64,000 bases of DNA from Thauera carbonicopians (GTDB taxonomy: Bacteria; Pseudomonadota; Gammaproteobacteria; Burkholderiales; Rhodocyclaceae). Shown here piece after piece: positions 8,764-16,663 of this stretch. Position numbers and translations under genes: made by a program. Each line of letters starts with the position of its first letter. Within the stretch, counting starts at the first letter, position 1. Under the pieces are notes generated by a model, which worked only from the letters and a program-made list of their open reading frames with translations, ran no database searches and was not told where the DNA came from. Where the stretch lies: the NCBI RefSeq assembly GCF_025699485.1, contig NZ_JANUXN010000012.1, positions 62,001 through 126,000 of the forward strand. Reading direction: 5' to 3'.

Positions 8764-9879
8764 ATGCGCAAAGCAGGCGTCAGTGCCATGGACGGTTTGG
8801 AAGCTTCTGCCCGAATGGGCAGGATCGGCGCCATCGCCGACACGGCCTCCACCGCAACCGTCTCCTTCCACTTCGTGCAGGACTTGTTGCAGAGCCTTCG
8901 TTCGATATGTGCGGAGCCCGTCCTGGACCGTTGCTTGAAGCAGGCCGGCATTGCCAAGGAGTTCATCGAGCACCCTGGTTCCCGCCTGACGCACGATCAA
9001 CTCGTCCGGCTGTATCAGGAAAGCGCATCGGCCACGGGTGACGAGATGATGGGCTTGTGGAGCCGCCCGATTCGCGCAGGCGCACTGAAGTACATCGTCC
9101 GGGCAGTGATGGATGCGTCGACGATCAGTGTCGCACTGCATCGTTTCACGCAGGTCTGGAACCTGCTGCTGGATGACTACCGCCTGCATCTGTCCCAGGC
9201 GGACAACGCCATCAGCCTGGCACTGCTGCCCAGATCGCCGAAAGCGGTCGTGAACCGGTTCGGCCATGCGCTGATGCTGAAGCTCACGCATGGCATCGTT
9301 TCCTGGCTCGTCGGCCATGAAGTGCCGGTCCAGCGAGTGTCGTTCGTGTTCCCGCGTCCGCTCTTCGCTGCCGATTATCCGATTCTCTTTCCTGCGCCCA
9401 TCGACTTCGAAGGGCCTTTCTCGCAGATCATCTTCGATGCGGAGCTCGGGAGCATCCGGGCTGAACGCAATGCCAGCGATGTGCGCATGTTCCTGCAGCG
9501 TGCCCCTCGCGACTGGATCTTCACTTCGTACCATGAACACACCATGCGGCTGAAGGTGCGCGAATTGCTGTACGCGGACCTCGGGCGGACGCTGGAAGAC
9601 GTGTCGGGCAAACTCCACATGTCCTCGCGTACCTTGATCCGCAGATTGCAGGACGAGGGACTGTCCTTTCAGGGCATCAAGGACGAGCTGCGCAGGGATC
9701 TGGCCATCCTGAACCTCGCTCACCAGGACGTTTCGCTGGCCGAGATATCCTACTCGCTGGGCTTCAGTTCGCCAGCCGTTTTCCATCGCGCTTTTCGGTG
9801 CTGGACAGGCATGACGCCAGGCGTCTATCGGGTTGCCCAGCAGAAACTGCGTGGTTCCGATTTGGAGCCTCGGGGATAA
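8764..9879 (+). CDS. AraC-family transcriptional regulator (arabinose-binding-like N-terminal domain)
   Basis: A 371-residue protein. The N-terminal ~250 residues resemble the effector domain of OruR/ArgR-type AraC regulators, with an HDQLVRLY segment and the central block ending in FEGPFSQIIFD. The C-terminal ~100 residues form the double helix-turn-helix, with LHMSSRTLIRRLQDEG in the first HTH and the highly conserved SLAEISYSLGFSSPAVFHRAFRCWTGMTPG in the second. The ATG at 8764 was preferred because GGAG lies about 6 bases upstream; earlier in-frame ATGs at 8668 and 8710 are possible. It is divergent from the ligase-hydratase-dehydrogenase-mmsA operon and most likely activates it in response to the acid substrate or its CoA ester (inference). 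Confidence 0.85.
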   Translation: MRKAGVSAMDGLEASARMGRIGAIADTASTATVSFHFVQDLLQSLRSICAEPVLDRCLKQAGIAKEFIEHPGSRLTHDQLVRLYQESASATGDEMMGLWSRPIRAGALKYIVRAVMDASTISVALHRFTQVWNLLLDDYRLHLSQADNAISLALLPRSPKAVVNRFGHALMLKLTHGIVSWLVGHEVPVQRVSFVFPRPLFAADYPILFPAPIDFEGPFSQIIFDAELGSIRAERNASDVRMFLQRAPRDWIFTSYHEHTMRLKVRELLYADLGRTLEDVSGKLHMSSRTLIRRLQDEGLSFQGIKDELRRDLAILNLAHQDVSLAEISYSLGFSSPAVFHRAFRCWTGMTPGVYRVAQQKLRGSDLEPRG

Positions 9880-10080
9880 AGCGCAACAAGCAGATACAAT
9901 CGTGGTTCCCGGATCGGCAAGAATGCGCCGGAAATGGATCCGCGCGGAACGAAGTTCGTTCGTGCGCGGCAGGCACCCATTCCGGCTGGCGCCTGCTGCC
10001 GGATCGAAACGCCGATCCGCCGGTCGAAGGGCTTGAAGCGCGCCTGTATCTTGCGCGCCGTTTCCAGATCAAGAGGGACC

Positions 10081-10983
10081 ATGCAGATCGTACTCATCAG
10101 CGGCTTGTCGGGATCGGGCAAGAGCATTGCACTGAACGTGCTGGAGGATGCCGGCTACTACGTCGTGGATAACCTGCCGGCAGCGCTGCTGCCGCAACTG
10201 GTGACGCACCTGCGTGGCGCAGGCTGGGCGCGGGCGGCGATCGCGGTCGACATGCGCTCGGGCGCGAGCATCGCGGCCTTGCCGAGCCAGGTTGAGCAAC
10301 TGCGCGATACGGTCTCGGACCTGCGCTTCATCTTCCTCGACGCGCGCGACGAGACGCTGATCGCGCGCTTCTCCGAGACGCGCCGCCGCCACCCGCTGGC
10401 GGGCGAGGGCGTCACCGTGGAAGAGGCGATCAAGCGCGAGCGCGATGCGCTGGCGCGCATCGCCGAACTGGCCCATCGCATCGACACCAGCGATCTGCAC
10501 CCGAACACGCTGCGCGCCTGGGTCAAGGATTTCATCCGGGTCGAGGAAAGCCAGGGGCTGACGCTGATGTTCGAATCCTTCGGCTTCAAGTACGGCATCC
10601 CGCTTGATGCCGACCTGGTGTTCGACGTCCGCTGCCTGCCCAACCCGTACTACGATCCGCGCCTGCGGCCGTTGACCGGGTGCGACGAGCCGGTCAAGGA
10701 GTTCCTGCGCAAGATCCCCGAAGTCGCCCGCATGAGCGAGGACATCCGTCGCTTCATCGCCAACTGGCTGCCGGCCTACATGCGTGACAATCGCAGCTAC
10801 CTGACGGTGGCGATCGGTTGCACCGGCGGCCAGCACCGCTCGGTCTATATCGCCGAATGGCTGGCGGACCGCTTCCGCGACCAGCTCAGCGTGATCGTCC
10901 GCCACCGCTCCGCGGCGCGGCGGGCGGCGGATCGCGGCGCTGCGGCAGTGCATGCGCCGGCGGCCGAAGAAAAACAGTCGTGA
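10081..10983 (+). CDS. rapZ: RNase adapter protein / nucleotide-binding RapZ
   Basis: A 300-residue RapZ/YvcJ family protein. It has the P-loop GLSGSGKS at residues 8-15, a Walker-B-like FIFLDARDE and the C-terminal blocks ESFGFKYG, PNPYYDPRLRPLTG and IGCTGGQHRSVYIAE that are diagnostic of the family. In enterobacteria RapZ controls glucosamine-6-phosphate synthase by delivering the GlmZ sRNA to RNase E. In betaproteobacteria the target is unknown, and this gene usually follows hprK and PTS genes, which are not seen here. The start at 10081 is the ATG directly before the P-loop region, preceded by GAGGG. The final codons overlap the GTG start of the next gene. Confidence 0.93.
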   Translation: MQIVLISGLSGSGKSIALNVLEDAGYYVVDNLPAALLPQLVTHLRGAGWARAAIAVDMRSGASIAALPSQVEQLRDTVSDLRFIFLDARDETLIARFSETRRRHPLAGEGVTVEEAIKRERDALARIAELAHRIDTSDLHPNTLRAWVKDFIRVEESQGLTLMFESFGFKYGIPLDADLVFDVRCLPNPYYDPRLRPLTGCDEPVKEFLRKIPEVARMSEDIRRFIANWLPAYMRDNRSYLTVAIGCTGGQHRSVYIAEWLADRFRDQLSVIVRHRSAARRAADRGAAAVHAPAAEEKQS

Positions 10984-11369
10984 GCTTTCCGTTTGCCGCC
11001 TGGCGGGCGCTGCTGCGGCCGGGCGACGTGCTGATCGCGGCCGCCGGCCTGGCTCTCTGCGTCCATGCCGCGGCGCTGCTATGGCAGGGCGGGCGGCCCG
11101 AGACTGCGGTCGTGCGCGCCGGCGGCAAGGTCGTGGCCGAGATCGCGCTGTCGGCGCCGCGAATGCTCGATGTGGCAGGGCCGCTCGGCACCACGCGCAT
11201 CGAGATCCAGCCCGGCCGCGCACGCGTCGCCGCGGACCCCGGCCCGCGGCAGTATTGCGTGCGCCAGGGCTGGCTGACCCAGGCCGGCGCGGTGGCGATC
11301 TGCGCACCGAACGAAGTCAGCCTCAGCCTGACCGGCCGTGGGGCCGACTATGACTCACTCAACTATTGA
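10980..11369 (+). CDS. NusG domain II-containing membrane-anchored protein
   Basis: A 129-residue protein with one N-terminal membrane segment at about residues 14-34, followed by a small beta-rich domain. The motif YCVRQGWLTQAGAVAICAPNEV is typical of the NusG_II (DUF1312) family, extracytoplasmic domains of unknown role. The GTG start at 10980 overlaps the stop of rapZ by four bases, so translation is probably coupled. It overlaps the following Gx-family membrane protein gene by 20 bases. Pairing of NusG_II and Gx/HppS-type genes recurs in bacteria, often near flavinyl-transfer or electron-transport genes, although none is visible here. Confidence 0.8.
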   Translation: MSFPFAAWRALLRPGDVLIAAAGLALCVHAAALLWQGGRPETAVVRAGGKVVAEIALSAPRMLDVAGPLGTTRIEIQPGRARVAADPGPRQYCVRQGWLTQAGAVAICAPNEVSLSLTGRGADYDSLNY

Positions 11370-11916
11370 ACTCCTTCCTTCGCCGAAGGACCGCCGCATC
11401 GCGCGCCATGCGGCGGCAGCGATCGTGCTGACCGTGGCCGAGGCGGCGATCCCGCTGCCGCTGCCGGGCGTCAAGCCCGGGCTGGCGAACATCGTCACGC
11501 TGATCGTGCTGGCGCGCTGGGGCTGGCGCGAAGCCGTATGGGTGGCCTTGCTGCGGGTCTTTGCCGGCAGCTTGCTGCTGGGCCAGTTTCTGGCCCCGGG
11601 GTTCTTCCTGAGCTTGTCCGGCGCGCTCGCCAGCCTGGTGGTGCTGGGACTGGCGATGCATCTGCCGCGGCGCTGGTTCGGCCCGGTCAGCCACAGCATT
11701 CTGGCGGCGTTTGCGCATATCGGTGCGCAACTGGTGGTGGCGCGGCTGTGGCTGGTGCCGCACGACGGGGTGTTCTACCTCGTGCCGGTGTTTGCGCTGG
11801 CCGCGGTGGTGTTCGGCCTGGTCAATGGCCTGGTGGCGGCACGCCTGATGGAGGAGCTTGGCGGCGGCGGAGCGTCGGGGGACGGCAAGAGCAAGGAGGC
11901 CGTGCGGCCTTCTTGA
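11350..11916 (+). CDS. Gx transporter family protein (HppS component I-like, ECF-S-like)
   Basis: A 188-residue integral membrane protein with about five hydrophobic helices. The segment IPLPLPGVKPGLANIVTLI is the signature of the Gx transporter family, formerly annotated heptaprenyl diphosphate synthase component I and related to substrate-binding ECF-S proteins. The substrate is unknown. The start at ATG 11350 overlaps the preceding NusG_II gene; an in-frame GTG at 11338 is the alternative. The tail after about residue 172 is Gly/Ser/Lys-rich and probably cytosolic. A large perfect hairpin begins three bases after the stop. Confidence 0.82.
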   Translation: MTHSTIELLPSPKDRRIARHAAAAIVLTVAEAAIPLPLPGVKPGLANIVTLIVLARWGWREAVWVALLRVFAGSLLLGQFLAPGFFLSLSGALASLVVLGLAMHLPRRWFGPVSHSILAAFAHIGAQLVVARLWLVPHDGVFYLVPVFALAAVVFGLVNGLVAARLMEELGGGGASGDGKSKEAVRPS

Positions 11917-11919
11917 GTC

Positions 11920-11971
11920 GGGAGCTGGCGTTCCGGCGGCCAGCACTCCGGCCGCCGGAACGCCAGCTCCC
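11920..11971. terminator. Perfect 22-bp inverted repeat directly after the Gx gene
   Basis: The left arm (11920-11941) and right arm (11950-11971) are perfect reverse complements separated by 8 bases. The hairpin starts three bases beyond the stop codon. No T run follows on either strand, so it may act as a 3'-end stabiliser, a weak terminator or an interspersed palindromic element. Confidence 0.5.
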
Positions 11972-12151
11972 TGGAACGTCCGGGCGCCTGCCTGCGTCCA
12001 ATCCGCATTGCGAAGTGCCGTGAGCGGTTGGGGCGAAGCATGAAGGGGCGCTGGAGGAAATACCTGTCGGCCTTGCTGGCGGCGATCTGCGGCATTGCCT
12101 TCGGCTGGTTTGCCGGCCTCGGTGTGGCGCGCGCCGAGGCCGGCCATGTGA

Positions 12152-12193
12152 CGGCGGGCGCCCCGGCCATCCATGCGGCCGGGGCGCCCGCCG
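12152..12193. terminator. Perfect 17-bp GC-rich hairpin after the dienelactone hydrolase gene
   Basis: Arms at 12152-12168 and 12177-12193 are exact reverse complements with an 8-base loop. They lie four bases beyond the minus-strand stop at 12198. The stem is almost pure G+C and has no T run; transcript-end function is inferred from position. Confidence 0.5.
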
Positions 12194-12197
12194 GCGA

Positions 12198-13073
12198 TCA
12201 CAGCTTGGCCGAGAACCACTCCAGCAGGCGCTTCCAGCCGTCTTGCGCTTCAGTCTGGCGATAGCTCGGCCGATAGTCGGCATGGAAGGCGTGGGGCGCG
12301 TCGGGATAGACGATGATCTCGCTCGGCTTGCCGGCCGCATCGATGGCGGCGCGCATGGCTTCGACGTCGTCGAGCGGGATGCCCTGGTCCTGGCCGCCGT
12401 AGAGGCCGAGCACTGGCGCGTGGAGCTGCGCGGCGACGTCGATCGGATGCGCAGGTTGATTGTCCGAAGGAGCGCCGTCCAGCCGGCCATACCAGGCGAC
12501 GCCGGCTTTGAGCTTCGGGTTGTGCGCGGCATACAGCCAGGTGATGCGGCCGCCCCAGCAGAAACCCGTGATCGCCAGCCGCGACGCGTCGCCGCCCTTG
12601 CTCGAGGCCCACTCGGCGCAGGCGTCGAGATCGGCCATGACCTGGGCGTCCGGCACCTTGGGCACGATGGACGACAGGATGTCGGCGACGTTTTCGAGCT
12701 TGGATGGGTCGCCCTGGCGGAAGAACAGCTCCGGCGCGATGGCCAGGTAGCCTTGCTTGGCCAGGCGGCGGCAGACGTCGCGGATGTGCTCGTGCACGCC
12801 GAAGATTTCCTGTACCACCAGCACCACCGGCAGTTTGTCGCTTCCGGCGACACGGGCGAAGTACACCGGCAATTCGCCGTCGGCGGTCTGGACGGTGCTC
12901 GTGCCGGCGTCCAGGCCTCGTGCATCGGTGCTGATCACCGTGCTTGCCTGGACCGGGAGCACGGCAAGGGCGAAGCCGGTGGCGGCGATCGTCGTGACGA
13001 AGCCGCGGCGGTCCACCCGCGCGGCAGGCAGCAGGCTGTCGAACTCGGTCGTCGAGGTGTCGTGTGCATCCAT
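12198..13073 (-). CDS. Tat-exported dienelactone hydrolase family protein
   Basis: A 291-residue alpha/beta hydrolase of the dienelactone hydrolase family. The nucleophile motif GFCWGG carries the family's catalytic Cys in place of Ser; the acid is in GGQDQGIP and the His in PHAFHADYR. Near the N terminus a twin-arginine sequence ([10 protein letters not shown]) precedes a hydrophobic stretch ending in an alanine-rich cleavage region, so folded export by the Tat system is likely. The start at 13073 has GGAG six bases upstream; in-frame ATGs at 13079 and 13085 are alternatives. Such proteins hydrolyse lactones or carboxylesters; the substrate is not evident. It is transcribed alone and ends in a strong hairpin. 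Confidence 0.87.
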   Translation of the reverse strand: MDAHDTSTTEFDSLLPAARVDRRGFVTTIAATGFALAVLPVQASTVISTDARGLDAGTSTVQTADGELPVYFARVAGSDKLPVVLVVQEIFGVHEHIRDVCRRLAKQGYLAIAPELFFRQGDPSKLENVADILSSIVPKVPDAQVMADLDACAEWASSKGGDASRLAITGFCWGGRITWLYAAHNPKLKAGVAWYGRLDGAPSDNQPAHPIDVAAQLHAPVLGLYGGQDQGIPLDDVEAMRAAIDAAGKPSEIIVYPDAPHAFHADYRPSYRQTEAQDGWKRLLEWFSAKL

Positions 13074-13201
13074 CTTCATCTCCATCCGTGAGGGTGTGAT
13101 TCGTGTGCAGCCCTGTGGTGACATCCGCAGCGAGGGTGATGTTCCCATGTCGTTCGATGCAGGTACAGGCTCGCTGCGAGCAGATGCCTGCGTCAACGAA
13201 A

Positions 13202-13228
13202 AAGCCCCTGCCGATCCGGCAGGGGCTT
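13202..13228 (-). terminator. Rho-independent terminator of infA
   Basis: A perfect 12-bp stem (13202-13213 with 13217-13228) has a 3-base loop. On the minus strand it is followed by a run of T (bases 13198-13201 and adjacent read as TTTTT). It lies 15 bases beyond the infA stop. Confidence 0.85.
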
Positions 13229-13243
13229 CGAAGGGCTGAATGC

Positions 13244-13510
13244 TCAGCGGCGGCGGGGCGGCGGGGCCGACGCGGTGCCGGCCGGACGGCCCGGCAAGTG
13301 GCGGAAAGTGATGCGGCCCTTGCTCAGGTCGTAGGGCGACATTTCGAGCGAGACGTTGTCGCCGGCGATGATGCGGATGTGGTGCTTGCGCATCTTGCCG
13401 CCGGAGTAGGCGATGAGGTTGTGGCCGTTGTCCAGGGTGACGCGGTAGCGTCCATCCGGCAGGACTTCGGTAACGGATCCGTGCATTTCGATGAGTTCTT
13501 CCTTGGCCAT
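13244..13510 (-). CDS. infA: Translation initiation factor IF-1
   Basis: An 88-residue OB-fold S1-like protein. Core segments [27 protein letters not shown] and [11 protein letters not shown] match IF-1, which binds the 30S A site with IF-2 and IF-3. The usual length is about 72 residues. Here the core is followed by a basic, proline-rich tail of roughly 16 residues ending PPPRRR. That fits the second, stand-alone IF-1 copy many betaproteobacteria carry outside the ribosomal-protein operon. The gene is monocistronic with its own terminator. Confidence 0.92.
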   Translation of the reverse strand: MAKEELIEMHGSVTEVLPDGRYRVTLDNGHNLIAYSGGKMRKHHIRIIAGDNVSLEMSPYDLSKGRITFRHLPGRPAGTASAPPPRRR

Positions 13511-13936
13511 GTTCGGGCTCCTTGTCATTGTGCCGGAGCGCATGCCTCGGGCGCGCAGCGGCGATTTGCCCACCTCCGCCGGGGAAGGGCATCGGGCCGG
13601 GGGCTTGTGCGTGTGGCGCAAGGGGCGGACCGGCCGGGCCTGCGCAAAAGTGACAGGCCGCTTCAAAGCTGGGGCGATTGCACACCCGCATCATTCCGAA
13701 CGGGTGCGAGCCGTGCGTCGGATGCAAGCCGGCGCGCAGCGTGAGAGCGGTCCGGAACGCTTGTCGGGCGCGAAGACCACATCGGCCTGCGGCACACGGG
13801 TGCCGCAGCTTGTGTCTCGGAAAAACCGGGCGAACCCGCCAAAGGGCTCACCGGACGACACGATAGGTCATTGAAGGGGAAGGGCCGCCCCTCGCATGCG
13901 CCACGGCGTCATCCAGGCCATGGGCGGGTGAGGCGG
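13511..13936. other. Intergenic region upstream of infA with no supported gene
   Basis: Both strands were read. Short open frames here show no family motif, no convincing ribosome-binding site and no consistent codon bias. The region should contain the infA promoter, but no confident -35/-10 pair was identified. Confidence 0.4.
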
Positions 13937-14146
13937 TCATCGGCTCGATGTTTCCGCGGCCACGGCAACAGCGGCGCTGTGGGGACGGAAGCGGCTTCGC
14001 CAATCTTCAGTGGCGGGCATGATACCTGCCTCTCTGGTGGCCTGTCCAATCGGGGTGTTGTAATCAAGTGCGGCGGGCGGGCGTCCGGTGTGCACCGCCG
14101 CCGTCATCGCAATGGAAGCGGCAGTCGCTGCCGTGCCGGGCGGCAC
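13937..14146 (-). CDS. Possible small hypothetical protein (overlapping, GTG start)
   Basis: A 69-residue frame that begins inside the 3' part of the neighbouring small secreted-protein gene, in another frame. A GAGG lies about 8 bases before its GTG. The product has no recognised domain. It may be a translationally coupled small gene. It could equally be the true C-terminal half of the upstream secreted protein, displaced by a frameshift. It is listed because codon choice looks plausible, but support is weak. Confidence 0.25.
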   Translation of the reverse strand: MPPGTAATAASIAMTAAVHTGRPPAALDYNTPIGQATREAGIMPATEDWRSRFRPHSAAVAVAAETSSR

Positions 14147-14348
14147 GCCTGTCGCCTCGCTCCTTCGGCGTTCTCCCGCTGTCGGCGGTGACGACGACTT
14201 CCGGCAGCAGCCATTCCGTTTCGGCGGCCTGCATCACGAGCAGCCCTTCCTGAAAAGCCTCGCTGCGGGGTTGGATAGTGGCCGCAAAACCCAGCGCGTG
14301 CACTGCGATGACGCCCGTGGCGACCAGTGCCTTCGTCCATGTCTTCAT
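14064..14348 (-). CDS. Small secreted protein of unknown function
   Basis: A 94-residue product. Residues 1-23 form a good Sec signal peptide (MKTWTK, hydrophobic core, then ending near GFAAT). The mature part contains LLPEVVVTADSGR, a stretch like the periplasmic start of TonB-dependent receptors, but no barrel follows. GAGGAG lies 8 bases upstream of the ATG. After about residue 59 the sequence becomes Arg/His/Asp-rich and less protein-like. A second frame continues to 13937, so a frameshift is possible. Upstream are three copies of a TGTATCCCG motif. Function is unknown. Confidence 0.45.
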   Translation of the reverse strand: MKTWTKALVATGVIAVHALGFAATIQPRSEAFQEGLLVMQAAETEWLLPEVVVTADSGRTPKERGDRRAARHGSDCRFHCDDGGGAHRTPARRT

Positions 14349-14406
14349 GTGTCTGCTCCTCGGATCGGGGACCCGCCGTTCGGGCCGTGCTGCCATTTGA
14401 ACAGGC

Positions 14407-14490
14407 GGATGTATCCCGGATTTTTCCGGGGCGGACGGATTTGCAGAGGCATGTATCCCGATGCGGGTTGGACAATTCGGGATACATGCC
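14407..14490. promoter_or_regulatory. Triple TGTATCCCG element upstream of the small secreted-protein gene
   Basis: GGATGTATCCCGGA at 14407-14420 is followed by a perfect 14-bp inverted repeat with arms GGCATGTATCCCGA (14448-14461) and TCGGGATACATGCC (14477-14490). All three share TGTATCCCG. Two direct copies plus one inverted copy ahead of a gene suggest a protein-binding array; the regulator is unknown. Confidence 0.4.
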
Positions 14491-14534
14491 GGGGCTTGGG
14501 GGGGCCGGTGCTGCGGGGGGAGGCGAAAAAAACA

Positions 14535-14565
14535 AAACGCCAATCCTTTGGCAGGATTGGCGTTT
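14535..14565 (-). terminator. Rho-independent terminator of tRNA-Lys
   Basis: A perfect 12-bp stem (14535-14546 with 14554-14565) has a 7-base loop. On the minus strand it is followed by TGTTTTTTT. It lies 11 bases past the 3' end of the tRNA. Confidence 0.8.
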
Positions 14566-14575
14566 CATTTGAATT

Positions 14576-14651
14576 TGGTAGGCCGTGCAGGATTCGAACC
14601 TGCGACCAACGGATTAAAAGTCCGCTGCTCTACCAACTGAGCTAACGACCC
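14576..14651 (-). tRNA. tRNA-Lys (anticodon TTT)
   Basis: A complete 76-base cloverleaf on the minus strand. The acceptor stem GGGTCGT pairs with ACGGCCT (one G-U). The D arm contains AGCTCAGTTGGTAGAGC, the anticodon loop CTTTTAA gives TTT, and the T arm GCAGGTTCGAATCCTGC is followed by an encoded ACCA end. The gene stands alone and has its own terminator. Confidence 0.97.
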
Positions 14652-14721
14652 AAAAGAGAGGCAGAATTTTAGAAGCTGGGGGCAGCCACGTCAACAACGC
14701 ACCGCCGTCTCCCGGTCTGGC

Positions 14722-15828
14722 TCATGCTTCCCGCATCAGCAGCCAGTACTGGATCTTCATCGCGATGGCGCAGCCTGTGATGATGGCGGCGGTGGTGATG
14801 AAGGAACCGACGGCCAGGGTGGACAGGCCGGTGATACCCTGGCCGATGGTGCAGCCCAGCGCCGTCACGCCGCCGAAGCCCATCAGGATGCCGCCGATCA
14901 TGTGGCGGGCGAGGTCGGGGGCGTCGCGGAAGCCTTCGAGGCGGAAGCTCTTCGACAGCACGGCGTAGAGGGCCGAGCCGGTAATGACGCCGAGCACGCT
15001 GGCGATGCCGAAGGTGACGATGCGGCTGGTGTCGCTCCAGAACATCAGCAGTTCGAGCGTGAAGGCCAGCGGTCCGACGAAGGTGAGGGATTCGGCGCGG
15101 CCGCTGTTGGTGGCGATGAAGGCTTCTTCCAGGGTTTCGGGGTGTTCGGCGACGTAGCCGATGTGGCCGGAGACGTACCAGCCGGCGACCACGGTGGCAC
15201 CGACGATCACGCCGCCGAGCCAGACGTCGACAGTGCGCGCATCGCGGTCGGCGATGGCCCACAGCAGCAGGATGATGCCGATCAGGCCGGCGGCGATCGC
15301 CAGTGCGCTGGCCGGCTCGATGCCGGCGGCAGCGATGAAGGCAGGAATGTCCTGGGTATGTGGCAGCTCTGCGGCGACGGTATCGAGGACGTTGACGCGC
15401 CAGACCGCGAACAGGCCGCGCAGTGTCATGTAGGCACTGATGGCGAGGAAGACGAAGACCACCAGCGACTTGAGATTGCCGCCGCCGATGCGGATCAGGG
15501 TCTTGCTGCCGCAGCCCGAGGCCAGCGTCATGCCGACGCCGAAGGCGAGGCCGCCGACGACGTGCGACAGCCAGGTCAGTTTGCTGCCGGTGTAGATCGA
15601 GCGGGTGACGTCGATGAGTCCGGCCAGTTGCAATGCGGCGGTGCCGAGGATGGCGACCGCGATGGCAACGACCCACATGCGCATGCGGCTCCAGTCGCCC
15701 ATGTTGATGATGTCGGACACCGCACCCATGGTGCAGAAGTTGGTCCGATTGGCGACGAGGCCGAACACCGTGCTGACGGCGAAAGCGAGCCAGGCGATGG
15801 TGGAGGCGGAGACGATCGTTTCTTCCAT
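14722..15828 (-). CDS. YeeE/YedE family sulfur-compound transporter (TsuA-like)
   Basis: A 368-residue membrane protein with many hydrophobic helices and a two-half organisation. Each half has the conserved cysteine signature of the YeeE/YedE (sulf_transp) family: SGCGSKTL in the first and GCTIGQG in the second. An additional cysteine lies in RTNFCTMG near the N terminus. TsuA, the characterised member, imports thiosulfate through a chain of such cysteines. The start at 15828 gives a typical N terminus, but no strong ribosome-binding site is seen. The gene stands alone between tRNA-Lys and queC. The sulfate-assimilation genes are 13 kb away, so a link is only suggestive. Confidence 0.85.
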   Translation of the reverse strand: MEETIVSASTIAWLAFAVSTVFGLVANRTNFCTMGAVSDIINMGDWSRMRMWVVAIAVAILGTAALQLAGLIDVTRSIYTGSKLTWLSHVVGGLAFGVGMTLASGCGSKTLIRIGGGNLKSLVVFVFLAISAYMTLRGLFAVWRVNVLDTVAAELPHTQDIPAFIAAAGIEPASALAIAAGLIGIILLLWAIADRDARTVDVWLGGVIVGATVVAGWYVSGHIGYVAEHPETLEEAFIATNSGRAESLTFVGPLAFTLELLMFWSDTSRIVTFGIASVLGVITGSALYAVLSKSFRLEGFRDAPDLARHMIGGILMGFGGVTALGCTIGQGITGLSTLAVGSFITTAAIITGCAIAMKIQYWLLMREA

Positions 15829-15927
15829 GGTGCAGCCGGCAACGGGATGGCCGGCCATTCTAGGCGAAAACCCCGGCAGCGTTGAGCCGAAGGCTGCCGG
15901 GGCGATGAGTGGTCGTCGTCCGGCGGC

Positions 15928-16632
15928 TCAGGCGCTGCGCAACTGGTAGGGCGTGGGGTCCGCCACGCCTGCGCCTGCGAAGCCTGCGGCGCGCAGGCGG
16001 CAGGCTTCGCAGCGGCCACAGGCGCGGCCGGCATCGTCGGCCTGGTAGCAGGTGACGGTGATGCCGTAATCGACGCCGAGCGCGGTGCCGCGGCTGATGA
16101 TGTCGGCCTTGCTGAGATCGATCAGCGGCGCGTGGATGCGCAGGCGGGCGCCTTCGACGCCTGCCCGGGTGGCCAGGTTGGCCATCGTCTCGAAAGCCTG
16201 GATGAAGGCCGGGCGGCAGTCGGGGTAGCCGGAATAGTCCACCGCATTGACGCCGATGAAGATGTCGTTGGCGCCGAGGACTTCGGCCCAGGCCATGGCG
16301 ATCGACAGCATCACGGTGTTGCGGGCGGGCACGTAGGTGACGGGGATGCCGGTGCTCTCGCCGTCTGCGGGCATGTCCTCGGGCACCTCGATGGACGGGT
16401 CGGTCAGCGCGGAGCCGCCGAACTGGCCGAGGTCGATGCGCGCGAGCCGATGCTCGCGGGCGCCCAGCGCCTGGGCGACGCGCAGCGAGGCCGTCAGCTC
16501 CGCGGTGTGGCGCTGGCCGTAGGCGACCGACAGGGCATAGGCATCGAAGCCCTGGTCGTGGGCGATGGCGAGGCAGGTTGCGGAGTCGAGGCCGCCTGAC
16601 AGCAGGACGACGGCGCGTTTGGCTTGAGTCAT
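15928..16632 (-). CDS. queC: 7-cyano-7-deazaguanine synthase
   Basis: A 234-residue ATP-pyrophosphatase fold enzyme that converts 7-carboxy-7-deazaguanine to preQ0 in queuosine biosynthesis. The PP-loop is [13 protein letters not shown] at about residues 10-22; [27 protein letters not shown] and the C-terminal zinc site with four cysteines ([18 protein letters not shown]) are all present. The gene is directly downstream of queE, 31 bases apart on the same strand, so the two steps are co-expressed. Confidence 0.95.
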   Translation of the reverse strand: MTQAKRAVVLLSGGLDSATCLAIAHDQGFDAYALSVAYGQRHTAELTASLRVAQALGAREHRLARIDLGQFGGSALTDPSIEVPEDMPADGESTGIPVTYVPARNTVMLSIAMAWAEVLGANDIFIGVNAVDYSGYPDCRPAFIQAFETMANLATRAGVEGARLRIHAPLIDLSKADIISRGTALGVDYGITVTCYQADDAGRACGRCEACRLRAAGFAGAGVADPTPYQLRSA

Positions 16633-16663
16633 CGGGAAAGCTTCCGATCTGTGGTGCTGCGGC

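Noticed and set aside
12040-12264. Plus-strand frame with a signal-peptide-like start between the Gx gene and the dienelactone hydrolase gene
   Set aside because: It runs through the 17-bp hairpin and into the 3' end of the opposite gene, has no convincing ribosome-binding site, and its second half is the antisense of a well-supported protein.
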